Notes: generated from the sequence alone by a model not told the origin. Shown: positions 44,716 through 54,303, counted from the stretch's first letter. The stretch: 64,000 bases of DNA from LMUY01 sp965276785 (GCA_965276785.1 OZ255629.1:2108001-2172000), one strand, 5' to 3'. Translations and numbers: made by a program.

Positions 44716-46032
44716 TTACGCAGGCAGCTTCCACGCCGGCGCGATGGGTGCAATCTCGAACGGGTAGACGGTTTGATACCGCCCTGCCCTCACCTGCTGC
44801 ACCACCGGCGTGCAGGCGACGTTCTGGCCCGTCTCGTCGAAGCGCACGCCCTTCCAGGGCATAATGGTCTGGTCGCCGGCGATGTCGGTCGCGAGCAGGG
44901 CGGTGCGAAGGGCGTTCGGCTCAGTCGATCCGGCGCGCTGCAAAGCATCCGCCAATACCTGGAGTGCCACGACGACCCGGCTGGTGTTGTCGGTCAAATC
45001 CTTGCCCGTCCGCGCCTTCAGTTGGGCATTGACCGGTTGAATGGCAGGACGGCTGTTCCCCACGTCAAGCGCGAAGCTGCTGCGGCTAAACACCCCTTCG
45101 GCTAACTCGCCGACCGAAGCCAGAAACGCCGGCTGCTGAAAGCCTGCCGCTTGCGACATGATCACCGGCGGCCGGTAGCCGATTGCAGCCATGGTGTTCA
45201 GCAGCAAAATCGCGTCGTTGGTGTACGAACTGGGCATCAGCATATCGGCGCCCGCGTTCTTGATCCGGCCAGCCTCAACTGTAAGCGACAGCGAATTGGC
45301 GCGGTAGCGGATGTCAGCCGCGACGGAGATGCCCTGGGCCGTAATCAGCCGCCGCTCCGCAGCGCTGCTGTCATTGCCAAAGATGCTGTCCTCATAGAAC
45401 AGCGTTGTCGATTGCACCGGATTGCCGCTGCGGGCGCCCATCTCGGTGATGAACCCGATCATGGCGGCGGTGAACATCTCATCGTGCGGTCCGGTCCGGA
45501 AGAACCATTTCAGCCCGCGCTGCGTCAGCGCCGGAGAGGAATTATCCGCCGAAATGAAAGGCAGGCCGAACCGCTCGGTGACTTGGCCAATCGCTGCGGC
45601 CGTTGCGCTCTGATAGCTGCCGATGATGGCGACCACAGCTTCTTGCGTGATCAACCGTTCTGCCTCGGAGCGCGCCTTTTGCAGGCTGCCTTCGTGATCG
45701 GCCGCGACAATCTGGACCGGGCGATTGCCGAGCCCGCGCAAGCCGCCGCCAGCCCCCAACAGCATCGGCAACGGCGCGTGCTCACCGTTGATAATGTCCG
45801 CCATGACGAGCATCGCCTGCAGGTTGTCGATCCCAACCTGAGCGTTGTCACCGCTCATGGGGAACAAGCAACCGATCCGCACCGGCTCCGCCGCACGTGC
45901 CCGCCGCAAGCCGGCGCCACCGGCCAGCGCCGCGGCACCAAGCCCCAACGCCGCGCGGCGGCTTAACTGCGCTGCGCCAGCCGGCTTGGCCAACGCTGAA
46001 TGGAAGGACAAAGAGTATTTCGGATCGACCAT
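44716..46032 (-). CDS. Substrate-binding protein, branched-chain amino-acid/urea type
   Basis: This 438-residue protein has a Tat-like signal (SRRAALGLGAAALAGGAGLR, after a 23-residue leader). The periplasmic binding fold type I is clear: VRIGCLFPMSGDNAQVG, IIGSYQSATAAAIGQVTERF, and FFRTGPHDEMFTAAM. It would bind amino acids, amides or similar. No Liv permease or ATPase genes are near. It lies 60 bp downstream of a chemoreceptor gene on the same strand, so it may hand ligand to that receptor. The N-terminal leader before SRR is long, but no other Met start exists. Confidence 0.88.
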   Translation of the reverse strand: MVDPKYSLSFHSALAKPAGAAQLSRRAALGLGAAALAGGAGLRRARAAEPVRIGCLFPMSGDNAQVGIDNLQAMLVMADIINGEHAPLPMLLGAGGGLRGLGNRPVQIVAADHEGSLQKARSEAERLITQEAVVAIIGSYQSATAAAIGQVTERFGLPFISADNSSPALTQRGLKWFFRTGPHDEMFTAAMIGFITEMGARSGNPVQSTTLFYEDSIFGNDSSAAERRLITAQGISVAADIRYRANSLSLTVEAGRIKNAGADMLMPSSYTNDAILLLNTMAAIGYRPPVIMSQAAGFQQPAFLASVGELAEGVFSRSSFALDVGNSRPAIQPVNAQLKARTGKDLTDNTSRVVVALQVLADALQRAGSTEPNALRTALLATDIAGDQTIMPWKGVRFDETGQNVACTPVVQQVRAGRYQTVYPFEIAPIAPAWKLPA

Positions 46033-46092
46033 GACGAATGATACCTGGTGAAAGTAAACAAAACCTTGAGCGCAGTTGCGTTTTTCAATGGG

Positions 46093-48393
46093 TCACGAGA
46101 CAGCTTGGATGGCACCGAGGAACACGGTCGCTTCGGCGGTCAGCGCCTCGGCGTCGCGGGACAGCGCCGTCGTCGCGTCCAGCACCTCGCGGGCCTTAAT
46201 CCCCGTGTGCGAGACAATCTGCTGCACGCTGCCCACGTTGTCCGTCATGTCCTGCGTCCCGAGCGCCACCTCACGCACGCTGCTCACGATGGCGTGCAAT
46301 GCCTCCTGCTGTTCGGCAACCTTGGCCAGGATGCCGGACCCGATATCAGACATCTGACGGATGGCCCCGGCGACGCCGTGCAACACCTCCATGGTTTGCC
46401 GCGCCGTCGCTTGCATGGCGGTCACCTGCGTTCCCACGTCCAGGGTAGCCGCCGCGGTTTGCGCCGCCAGCGCCTTGACCTCGGTGGCGACCACGGCAAA
46501 ACCGCGTCCGCTCTCACCGGCGCGCGCCGCCTCTATCGTGGCATTCAGCGCCAGCATCTTCGTCCGCGCCGCGACTTCGCCGATCAGCCGCACAATCCCG
46601 CCGATCCGGTCCGCGGCATCGCCGAGTTGGTCGACGCTGCCATCGGCCACCGAGGCCTCGCGCGCGGCCTGCGACGCGGTGGCGACGGCGGTCTGAATTT
46701 GCTTGCCGATATCGCCAACCGAACCCATCAGCCGGTCGGCGACCGTGGCAATCTCACGCACTTGCGCCGAGGCCGCGCCGGTGACCGTCACCACCGCGGT
46801 GGAGCGATGCAGTCCCTCGACCGCGGCCTGCTGCATGCCAGCGGCCGTGTCCCGCACCGAGCTCGCCGATTGACTGAGGCCGGCCGCAAAGGCGGCGATA
46901 GACGACTCGAACCGGTTCAACAGCCGCACCTGGTCCGATCGCGGTGCGATCGTCACCATGACGCTGGTCTGAACTCCGCGTGGATCGAGGACGGCCGATA
47001 TGCGCAGGTCGAAAGCCTCGCCGGCCAGCACAATGCGCTCGGTACAGGGCAAGGCAGCCCAGTCTTCTCCGCTGCCGGGCAACTTGGAGGATTGCAGAAA
47101 GGCCAAGCTCCTCCCGGCCACAGCCTTGTCCGCCAGCCCGACTGCACTCAGCAGCCGTTGCGCTTCAGGGTTAATGAAGCTCAATGGAAGCGAGTCACCC
47201 GGTTCAGCGCAAATCACGCCGATCGGCAGTTGCGAGATAATCTGGCCGCGGACAAAGGCATCGTGCACCGCTTTGCGCAGCGTTTCCAACGCCTCCCTCA
47301 TCCGGCCAATTTCGTCATCCCGGCGGCCGCGTTCGAGCGGCGCGGCAACATCGCCCTTCGCCATCGCCTGCATGGTCCGGGTCAGCGCGCGAATTGGCCG
47401 GATCACGCTGCGCAGCACCAGCACGTTGGTGCCAATCAACAGCACAAACGCAACCGCCGTCAGATCGACGTTGCGCAACAGCAGCCTGGAGCGGCTCTCT
47501 GCCCCGGCGGCGTAGGTGGCAATAACCGCTTCGTCCAGTCTGTGCGCCGCCGCCTGCAGGCTGGCGGTCAGCGCAGCGTTCGCCGGCTCCAACTCGGTCG
47601 CAATCGCCTGGTTCACTCTGGCAGAGGACGCGAGCAGCGCAGTCGCCGCTGCGACGAAATACTGCCGCTTACTCTCCAGCTCGCCCAGGCTGTGCCGAGT
47701 GAACTCACTCTCCTGGCCGGCATTCAGATCGGCCATGCGGGATGTCGCCGTGGCCATCGCGTCTTGCGCCATACCGGCGAACTTGGCTTGGCCGGTGGCC
47801 AGGAAGCTCATCGTACCGTAGCCGGTCGCATCGATGGCTGCCTGATAATCGCTCAGGTAGGCCGTGAGGTCATCGATGTCGCGGCTGGCCAAGTCCTCCA
47901 CCACCAATTGAGAACGGACCTGGCCGATTGTGACCGTCAGCGCGTCATGCAGCTTCCAAAACGGGCCTTCGCGGATCGCAAGCACGCCGCGCCGTGAATC
48001 CGCCTCCCGCATGAGCGCCCCCGTCAGTTGCTGCAAGGCGGTCATCGATTGGGCGATGAACGGACGGGATGCCGCGGTCAGTCCTCGCCGGCTGACGGAA
48101 GTGAGGCAGCGCTGCGCCTCGTCGGCCTTTGCCCGCATGCGGTCCATGGCATCGTCAATGTCGCCGCCCGTCTGGAGGCCGGGCAGCTCGCGGCTGATCA
48201 CGCGCAGCTCTTTGGCGGACGAGATCACGGTGTCGATCTCGCTGCGGGCGAGCTCGGACGCCCTTGCCTCGTCTTGCATGGCCGCGATCCGCGTCGTCTC
48301 GCTGCGCAGCAGAATCGACAGCGCCAACAGCACAGCGACCGTCCAGCACGCGGAGAAAGCCAGCTTGAACGTGATCGTGTTAAGAGAACGCAA
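46093..48393 (-). CDS. Methyl-accepting chemotaxis protein with HAMP and PAS-like domains
   Basis: This 766-residue inner-membrane chemoreceptor has TM1 near residues 8-28, a long helical periplasmic sensor (about 30-300, resembling a four-helix or double bundle), TM2 (LTAVAFVLLIGTNVLVLRSV), and HAMP (about 325-385). A PAS-like segment follows (IISQLPIGVICAEPGDSLPL, NPEAQRLLSAVG), then the cytoplasmic signalling hairpin with the tip EVAARTKMLALNATIEAARA and GESGRGFAVVATEVKALA. No CheA/CheW/CheR genes are in the window. It is upstream of a binding-protein gene in the same orientation, which may supply its ligand. Confidence 0.93.
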   Translation of the reverse strand: MRSLNTITFKLAFSACWTVAVLLALSILLRSETTRIAAMQDEARASELARSEIDTVISSAKELRVISRELPGLQTGGDIDDAMDRMRAKADEAQRCLTSVSRRGLTAASRPFIAQSMTALQQLTGALMREADSRRGVLAIREGPFWKLHDALTVTIGQVRSQLVVEDLASRDIDDLTAYLSDYQAAIDATGYGTMSFLATGQAKFAGMAQDAMATATSRMADLNAGQESEFTRHSLGELESKRQYFVAAATALLASSARVNQAIATELEPANAALTASLQAAAHRLDEAVIATYAAGAESRSRLLLRNVDLTAVAFVLLIGTNVLVLRSVIRPIRALTRTMQAMAKGDVAAPLERGRRDDEIGRMREALETLRKAVHDAFVRGQIISQLPIGVICAEPGDSLPLSFINPEAQRLLSAVGLADKAVAGRSLAFLQSSKLPGSGEDWAALPCTERIVLAGEAFDLRISAVLDPRGVQTSVMVTIAPRSDQVRLLNRFESSIAAFAAGLSQSASSVRDTAAGMQQAAVEGLHRSTAVVTVTGAASAQVREIATVADRLMGSVGDIGKQIQTAVATASQAAREASVADGSVDQLGDAADRIGGIVRLIGEVAARTKMLALNATIEAARAGESGRGFAVVATEVKALAAQTAAATLDVGTQVTAMQATARQTMEVLHGVAGAIRQMSDIGSGILAKVAEQQEALHAIVSSVREVALGTQDMTDNVGSVQQIVSHTGIKAREVLDATTALSRDAEALTAEATVFLGAIQAVS

Positions 48394-48589
48394 TGCCGGG
48401 TGCCCCAGACGACATCGCCGAGCCTACCGCAAGGTGGTAAACCGATTGTTAGTACGGCGGCGGTACCCTGCGCCCGAGGCGACAAACATCCGCGCCATAA
48501 CGTCGACCGCTCGCAACCATAGGCCTCCCCTAAGCCCCGCGTGACAGAACGGCCGCGCTGTGCTCACGTTGGCAGTGGGAGGGGTCGCA

Positions 48590-49810
48590 TTGTCATCCGC
48601 CAAAACCATCCAGTTCGACCCAGCCGCCGCCGGGCCGCTCGCCGGCATCCGCGTGCTCGACATGTCGCGGCTCGTGGCGGGCAACATGCTTTCCTTGCAA
48701 CTGGGCGATTTCGGCGCCGAGGTGATCAAAATCGAGCCGCCCGAGGGCGACCCGTTGCGTGCCTGGCGCGACGGCGGCGAGGAGTTGTTCTGGAAGACCT
48801 ACAGCCGCAACAAGATGTCGGTCGTGCTGAACCTGCGCCACGCGGGCGCCAAGGACGCGCTGCTGCGCATGGCCGAGACGGCGGACGTGCTGCTCGAAAG
48901 CTACCGGCCCGGCACGCTCGAGGCGATGGGCCTGCCTCCCGCCCTGCTGCATGCCCGCAACCCGCGGCTGATCGTGGTCCGCATCTCGGGCTTCGGCCAA
49001 ACCGGGCCCTACGCGCAGCAGCCCGGGTTCGGCACGCTGGTGGAAGCGATGAGCGGGTTCGCCGACCGCACCGGCTTCCCAGACCGCGAGCCCGTGCTGC
49101 CTCCGCTCGCACTGGCCGACATGATCGCCGGGCTGTCAGGTGCGATGGCTACGGTGACGGCGCTGCTGGCGCGCGAGCGGAGCGGGGCGGGCGGCCAGGT
49201 GATCGACCTGTCCCTACTGGAGCCGCTATTCTCCACCCTGGGGCCCGAGGCTGCGATCTACCGGCAGACTGGCGCGGTCAAGCAGCGCATGGGCAATGGC
49301 TCCAACACGTCGGCGCCGCGCAACATCTACTGTTGCGCAGATGGCCGCTACGTTGCGCTTTCCGGCTCCACCCAGGGCATGGCCAAGCGCATCTTCACCG
49401 CCATCGGACGCCCCGAGGTCATGGACGATCCGCGCTTTCGCACCAATTCCGACCGCGTGCGCCATCGCCCTCAGGTCGATACGATTGTGGGTGGGTGGTT
49501 CGCGGCCCGGCCGCGGGACGAGGCGCTGGCGATGATGCGTGCCGCCGGCGTCACCGCCGGCCCAGTCTACACCATCGCGGACGCGGTGGCCGATGCGCAC
49601 TTCCAGCAGCGTGAAGTCCTGGTGGAAGTGGCCGACCCAGAGCTGGGCAGCCTGCCGATGCACAACATCACTCCGCGCTTGTCCGGCACGCCCGGAGTTT
49701 GGCGCCGGCCCGCCCCGAGGCTTGGCGAGCACACCGACGCCTTGCTCAGCGCCGCCGGGCTCTCCCCCGAAGCAATCGCCCGGTTGCGGGCAGAAGGAGG
49801 CGCCGCATGA
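48590..49810 (+). CDS. Class III CoA-transferase (CaiB/BaiF family)
   Basis: This 406-residue enzyme moves CoA between carboxylic acids. Family features are PLAGIRVLDMSRLVAGN, FGAEVIKIEPPEGDPLR, LNLRHAGAKDALLRMA, and catalytic Asp177 in ALADMIAGLSGAMA. TTG 48590 is preferred, with GGGAGGGG 5-6 nt upstream; an in-frame GTG at 48560 has no Shine-Dalgarno. It overlaps a CitE-like lyase gene by ATGA, and a TRAP transporter follows, suggesting that an imported dicarboxylate is activated here and then cleaved. Confidence 0.9.
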   Translation: MSSAKTIQFDPAAAGPLAGIRVLDMSRLVAGNMLSLQLGDFGAEVIKIEPPEGDPLRAWRDGGEELFWKTYSRNKMSVVLNLRHAGAKDALLRMAETADVLLESYRPGTLEAMGLPPALLHARNPRLIVVRISGFGQTGPYAQQPGFGTLVEAMSGFADRTGFPDREPVLPPLALADMIAGLSGAMATVTALLARERSGAGGQVIDLSLLEPLFSTLGPEAAIYRQTGAVKQRMGNGSNTSAPRNIYCCADGRYVALSGSTQGMAKRIFTAIGRPEVMDDPRFRTNSDRVRHRPQVDTIVGGWFAARPRDEALAMMRAAGVTAGPVYTIADAVADAHFQQREVLVEVADPELGSLPMHNITPRLSGTPGVWRRPAPRLGEHTDALLSAAGLSPEAIARLRAEGGAA

Positions 49811-50634
49811 TCCGCTCGCTGCTCTACGTACCCGCCAACGCGCCGCATTTCGTGGCCCGCGCGCACGAGCGCGGCGCCGACGCGATCATCCTGGACCTGG
49901 AGGATTCCGTGGTCCCCGCCGAGAAAGAAGCCGCCCGCGCCGCCCTGGCGGAGGCGGTGCCCGCGGTGGGGCGCAACGGTGCAATCGTATTCGTACGCAT
50001 CAATCCAGGAAGCGAGGCAGACGCCGTCGCCGCCTGCTGCGCCGGCGCCTTCGGGCTGTTGGTGCCGAAGGTGCAGTCGCCGGACGCGCTGCGGCATCTT
50101 GCGGTTGCGCTGGAGCCGCATGAGGCCGGGCGCGCGCCGCTGCGTTTGGTGCCCCTGGTGGAGGATCCCGGCGCGGTTTTGGACGCCAGGGCGATTGCCG
50201 CCGCCTCGCCCCGCGTCCTGGGCATTTCGGCCGGCGCCGAGGACTTCGCTACCGCGATGGATGCCGAACCCACGCCCGACCTGCTGCGGCTGCCCAAGCT
50301 GCTGGTGCACTTGGCGGCCAAGGCGGCCGGGGTGATGTCGTTCGGCATGCTGCGCTCGATCGCCGACTGGCAGCACGCCCCCGCCGTCGCCGCCAGCGCG
50401 CGCGAAGCGCGGGCGCTTGGCTTCGACGGCGCCACCTGCATCCATCCAACCGTCGTGCCGATCCTGAACGCGGCCTTCACCCCCGACCCGGCGGCGCTAG
50501 ACCGGGCGCGCCGCCTGATCGCCGCCGCCGAAGCCGCCAGCCGCGATGGGCGCGGCGTGTTCAGCTTCGAGGGCAAGATGGTGGACCTGCCCGTGGTGGA
50601 GCGCGCCCGGCGGCTGCTGGCGCGGTCGTCCTAA
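49807..50634 (+). CDS. HpcH/HpaI-family CoA-ester lyase (CitE-like)
   Basis: This 275-residue TIM-barrel enzyme has RSLLYVPANAPHFVARA, the metal/CoA-binding ADAIILDLEDSVVPAEK, and GISAGAEDFATAMDAE. Such enzymes split beta-hydroxyacyl-CoA esters (citramalyl-, malyl- or methylmalyl-CoA) into acetyl- or propionyl-CoA and an oxoacid. It is translationally coupled to the CoA-transferase. Together they resemble the end of citramalate/itaconate catabolism, but no itaconyl-CoA hydratase is present, so citramalate- or malate-like acids are likelier. Confidence 0.88.
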   Translation: MIRSLLYVPANAPHFVARAHERGADAIILDLEDSVVPAEKEAARAALAEAVPAVGRNGAIVFVRINPGSEADAVAACCAGAFGLLVPKVQSPDALRHLAVALEPHEAGRAPLRLVPLVEDPGAVLDARAIAAASPRVLGISAGAEDFATAMDAEPTPDLLRLPKLLVHLAAKAAGVMSFGMLRSIADWQHAPAVAASAREARALGFDGATCIHPTVVPILNAAFTPDPAALDRARRLIAAAEAASRDGRGVFSFEGKMVDLPVVERARRLLARSS

Positions 50635-50702
50635 GCGCGCCCGATTGCCAACGCCCCGGGGTTCCGTCCATCGTGCCGCAAAATCGAGGGGAGGGGCGGT
50701 CG

Positions 50703-51704
50703 ATGATCACCCGCAAGCAGTTCCTTGGCCGCGCGGCAGCGGCTGGCGTGTTCGCGATCGGCTCCGCCCGGGCCGCCCGGCGCACCGTGGTGCGGCTCGG
50801 GCTCGATTTGCCGACCGATCACCCGACCACGGTCAACCTCAACGCCGCAGCCAAGACGATCAAGGACGCGGCCAATGGCGAACTCGAACTGCTGATCTTC
50901 CCCAACAGCCAATTGGGTGACGACACCCACATGCTGGGGAACCTGCGCTCCGGCGCGACGCAGATGATGGCCATCGGCGACAACATCCTCGCCACCCTGG
51001 TGCCCACCTGCGCCATCGACAACATCGGTTTTGCCTTCAAGGACCCGGACACCGCCTGGCGCGCGCTGGATGGCGCCGTGGGGGACGTGGTGCGAGCGGA
51101 CATCGCCAAGACCGGCGTGCAGCCGATGCACCGCATCTGGGACGAGGGCTTCCGCGAGATCACCTCGAGCAGCAAGCAGATCACCACGCCGCAGGACCTG
51201 CACGGCTTCAAGATCCGGGTGCCGCCGAGCCCGATCTCGCTCTCGCTGTTCCAGGCCCTGGGCGCGGCCCCGGTCACCATCAACGCCGCCGAACTCTATA
51301 CCAGCCTGCAGACCCACGTGGCCGATGGGCAGGAGAACCCGCTCGGCAACATCGAAACCATGAAGCTGGACCAGGTGCAGACATACTGCTCGCTCACCAA
51401 CCACATGTGGGTTGGCTACTGGCTGCTGGCCAATGGCCCGTTCTGGCAGGGGCTGCCGGCCGAGCAGCAAAAGCTGCTGGGCGACACGCTGGACGCGCAG
51501 GCGCTCGCGCAGCGCCAGGCCAACCAGACGCTGGAGGCCTCGCTCGAAGCGACGCTCAAGCAGCAGGGCATGCAGTTCACCACGCCCGACCGCGACGCCT
51601 TCAAGGCGGCGCTGATCAAGAGCGGCTTCTACAAGGACTGGCAGGGCAAGTTTGGGCCGTCGCTGTGGTCGGCGCTGGAGGCCGTCACCGGCCCGCTCGC
51701 CTGA
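50703..51704 (+). CDS. TRAP transporter substrate-binding protein (DctP type)
   Basis: This 333-residue periplasmic protein has a Tat-like signal (ITRKQFLGRAAAAGVFAIG, cut near ARA). DctP landmarks are VRLGLDLPTDHPTTVNLNAA, LPNSQLGDDTHML-like (FPNSQLGDD), the FKIRVPPSPISLSLFQALGA segment with its conserved Arg, and AAELYTSLQTHVADGQENPL. It would bind a C4-C6 carboxylate. It is followed within a few bases by the fused permease. Confidence 0.92.
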   Translation: MITRKQFLGRAAAAGVFAIGSARAARRTVVRLGLDLPTDHPTTVNLNAAAKTIKDAANGELELLIFPNSQLGDDTHMLGNLRSGATQMMAIGDNILATLVPTCAIDNIGFAFKDPDTAWRALDGAVGDVVRADIAKTGVQPMHRIWDEGFREITSSSKQITTPQDLHGFKIRVPPSPISLSLFQALGAAPVTINAAELYTSLQTHVADGQENPLGNIETMKLDQVQTYCSLTNHMWVGYWLLANGPFWQGLPAEQQKLLGDTLDAQALAQRQANQTLEASLEATLKQQGMQFTTPDRDAFKAALIKSGFYKDWQGKFGPSLWSALEAVTGPLA

Positions 51705-51715
51705 CCGCCGCCGCC

Positions 51716-53530
51716 GTGCTCCGCGCGGCCGACCGGGTGGTGGACGCGGTCTCGCAAGGCGTCGCCGCCCTGCTGGTGGTGGCAGAGGTCGCGCTGCTGT
51801 TCGCCGAGGTGGTGTTCCGCTACGGGCTCGACCGCCCGCTGGTCTGGGCGGACGAAGTCGCCGGGCTGCTGTTCCTCTGGCTGGTGACCCTGGGCGCGGT
51901 CATCGCGCTGCGCCGCGGCGAGCATATGCGCATGACGGTGGTGGTCGGCCGGATGGGCCCGCGCGCCCAGGGTTTTCTCGCCCGCTGCTCGGCCCTGCTG
52001 ATCGTGGTCGTTACCCTGGCCCTGCTGGTGCCGGGCTGGTCGTATGGGCAGCAGCAGGGCGCGATCCTCACCCCAGCGCTGCAACTGCCGGGCTCGTGGG
52101 AGATCTACGGCCAATTGGCCGCACTCGTGCTGCTGCTCTGGGTAGCGCTGCGCCGCCTGTTCGCCGGCGCAGGCATCACCGACCTGGCGGCCGTGCTCAC
52201 TTTGGGGGTGGCCATCGCCGCCGCGCTGTATTTTCTCCAGCCCGTGTTCGATGCGCTCGAGGACTGGGACTTGGTGATCTTCTTCGTGGGCGTTACCGCC
52301 ACCTGCATCTTCATGGGCGTACCGATCGCCTTCGCCTTCGCCGCCGCCACCTTCGGCTTCCTGCGCTTCACCACCAACATCCCTGCCTCCGTGGTGATCA
52401 GCCAGATGGACCAGGGCATGTCCTCCATCGAGCTGCTCGCGGTGCCGATGTTCGTGGTGCTGGGCCTGCTGCTCGAAATGACCGGCATCGCGCGGGCCAT
52501 GGTGAACTTTCTGGCCGCCCTGGTGGGCCACCGCCGCGGCGGGTTGTCCTACGTGCTGATCGCGGCGATGTACCTGATCTCCGGCATTTCCGGCTCCAAG
52601 GCCGCGGACCAGGCCGCCGTCGCCCCCGTGCTGCTGCCCGAGATGCGCCGCCGCGGCGTGCCCGGCGGCGAGCTCGCCGCCCAACTCGCCGCCAGCGCCG
52701 CCATGTCGGAGACCATTCCGCCCAGCCTGGTGCTGATCATCGTGGGCGCGGTCACCGGCGTCTCGATTTCGGCCCTGTTCACCGGCGGCTTGCTCCCCGC
52801 GGGCATTGCGGCGCTTGGCCTGGCGATCCTGGTGTTCGCCCGCTCCCGCGGCGAGCGGCCGCAGGCGGCCCAGCTCGGCGCAGCGGCGGTGGCCCGGCTG
52901 TTCCTGGTCGCCCTGCCCGCCTTGGTGCTGCCGTTCCTGATCCGCTACGCCGTGCTGGCTGGCATCACCACCGCCACGGAGGTCGCCACCGTGGGCGTGG
53001 TCTATGCCGTGCTGGTGGGGCTGTGCGTCTACCGCTGCTTCGACTGGGCCCGCCTAGTGCCGATCCTGGTCGAGACGGCCGCGTTGTCTGGCGCAATCCT
53101 GCTCATCATCGGTGCCGCCAGCGCCATGGCCTGGGCGCTGACCCAGGCCGGCTTCGCGCAAACCCTGGCCGACCTCATGACCGGGCTACCGGGCGGCCGC
53201 GCCGGCTTCCTGGCCGTCTCGGTCGTGCTGTTCGTGGTGCTCGGCAGCGTACTGGAGGGACTGCCGGCGATGGTGCTGTTCGGCCCGCTGCTGTTCCCGG
53301 TGGCGCAGCAGCTCGGCATCCACCTGGTGCATTACGCGATCGTGGCGATCCTGGCGATGGGGATCGGCCTATTCTCGCCCCCGTTCGGCGTCGGCTTCTA
53401 TCAGACCTGTTTAATCAGCCGCGTCTCCAGCGACGAGGCGTTCGGACGCATTTGGCCCTACATCGCGACCTTGCTGCTAGCGCTGGCGGTGGTCGCGGCG
53501 GTGCCTTGGCTCAGCGTGGGATTTCTGTGA
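51716..53530 (+). CDS. Fused TRAP permease (DctQ-DctM)
   Basis: This 604-residue inner-membrane protein joins the small DctQ unit (about 1-165: VWADEVAGLLFLWLVTLGAV) and the large DctM unit (about 175-604: FFVGVTATCIFMGVPIAFAF, SGISGSKAADQAAVAPVLLP, LFSPPFGVGFYQTCL). It imports the ligand with sodium or protons. GTG 51716, 11 nt after the binding-protein stop, is the most likely start; no good Shine-Dalgarno is seen, so coupling or a start inside the previous gene is possible. Fused QM is one accepted variant of the family. Confidence 0.9.
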   Translation: MLRAADRVVDAVSQGVAALLVVAEVALLFAEVVFRYGLDRPLVWADEVAGLLFLWLVTLGAVIALRRGEHMRMTVVVGRMGPRAQGFLARCSALLIVVVTLALLVPGWSYGQQQGAILTPALQLPGSWEIYGQLAALVLLLWVALRRLFAGAGITDLAAVLTLGVAIAAALYFLQPVFDALEDWDLVIFFVGVTATCIFMGVPIAFAFAAATFGFLRFTTNIPASVVISQMDQGMSSIELLAVPMFVVLGLLLEMTGIARAMVNFLAALVGHRRGGLSYVLIAAMYLISGISGSKAADQAAVAPVLLPEMRRRGVPGGELAAQLAASAAMSETIPPSLVLIIVGAVTGVSISALFTGGLLPAGIAALGLAILVFARSRGERPQAAQLGAAAVARLFLVALPALVLPFLIRYAVLAGITTATEVATVGVVYAVLVGLCVYRCFDWARLVPILVETAALSGAILLIIGAASAMAWALTQAGFAQTLADLMTGLPGGRAGFLAVSVVLFVVLGSVLEGLPAMVLFGPLLFPVAQQLGIHLVHYAIVAILAMGIGLFSPPFGVGFYQTCLISRVSSDEAFGRIWPYIATLLLALAVVAAVPWLSVGFL

Positions 53531-54021
53531 GTCCTTACCAGGGGACGGTGCGGCCATAGATTGCTCGTCAAACACCTAGTGGCTGCTGTTAGCAAGGAGG
53601 CGTAAGGCCGTCGCACAGTAACCGCATTTGATCTAGTCAGGCCTCCATAAGCATCGGCATGCCAAGAGTTGACCCATGGCTGTCCTGTTCGCATTATTGT
53701 TGGTAGGGAAGTAAACTTTATCGTCATGCCCGTGCTTGACACGGGCATCCACGGGGTTTGGCTGATGACGTAGATCGGTTCTTGGCGAGGACTGGCTTTT
53801 AACGGGTTGGGCTGGTGATGCTGGGACGCCGTGGATGACCTGATCAAGTCCGGGCATGACTGCAAGGCATTGTTCTCTTTCACTTTCATTGAACCGGACA
53901 GCAGTGGGCTTGACCCTGGCATTCACGGGTTGCGGCACATAACGCAATCCCTTTTGGGACCCAGCTCTAGGGTTTAGATTGTTGACGGTGCTATACTTAA
54001 ACAATAAGCCTGGAGGTGACA
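53531..54021. other. Gene-poor, lower-GC stretch
   Basis: No credible gene is seen in this 490-bp stretch between the TRAP permease and the small orphan gene. It holds one full family-A palindrome (53722-53860) and a related half-element near 53907-53937 (CTTGACCCTGGCATTCACGGG). Base composition is clearly lower in GC than the flanks. Confidence 0.7.
53722..53860. repeat. Palindromic repeat (family A), intergenic copy
   Basis: The left arm CGTCATGCCCGTGCTTGACA and right arm GGATGACCTGATCAAGTCCG...GCATGAC bracket a variable middle that includes GGCTGATGACGTAGATCGG. The layout matches the copies at 29720-29860 and 58881-59020, but it is more diverged. Confidence 0.75.
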
Positions 54022-54303
54022 GTGCAAATTCAACGCGATGGAAACGGCCAGCCATTTATAGAGTGGGAGCAATTTGGTGGGCATTGTAAGCGTGCTTGGA
54101 TAATCCGGCGTGAGGAAGGGGATGCGCGCGACTGGGCCAAAACTCAAAGATATCTCTGCGTTGTGAGATGCCAGTCTCCAGGACATCCGGGCGGCAATCC
54201 AACAGACTTCCCCGTTTTTGTTAGCGCTTTGACCGACGAACAACTGCTACATGCTTTCGTCCACGTAGCTTGCGCACTTACCGGATGCCACCTTCCTGGA
54301 TAG
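54022..54303 (+). CDS. Small orphan protein, 93 residues, atypical composition
   Basis: This small soluble protein contains four Cys and several Trp (MQIQRDGNGQPFIEWEQFGG at the start; CVVRCQSPGHPGG in the middle; HVACALTGCHLPG at the end). The family is not recognised. GTG 54022 has GGAGG 5 nt upstream, which supports translation. Its codons use far more A/T in third positions than neighbouring genes, suggesting recent acquisition. It stands alone between a repeat-bearing gap and a convergent methyltransferase gene. Confidence 0.55.
   Translation: MQIQRDGNGQPFIEWEQFGGHCKRAWIIRREEGDARDWAKTQRYLCVVRCQSPGHPGGNPTDFPVFVSALTDEQLLHAFVHVACALTGCHLPG

Noticed and set aside
46048..47997. Long plus-strand frame opposite the chemoreceptor gene
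   Set aside because: It is the antisense of a clear chemoreceptor and its translation shows only His/Arg/Gly-rich shadow composition.
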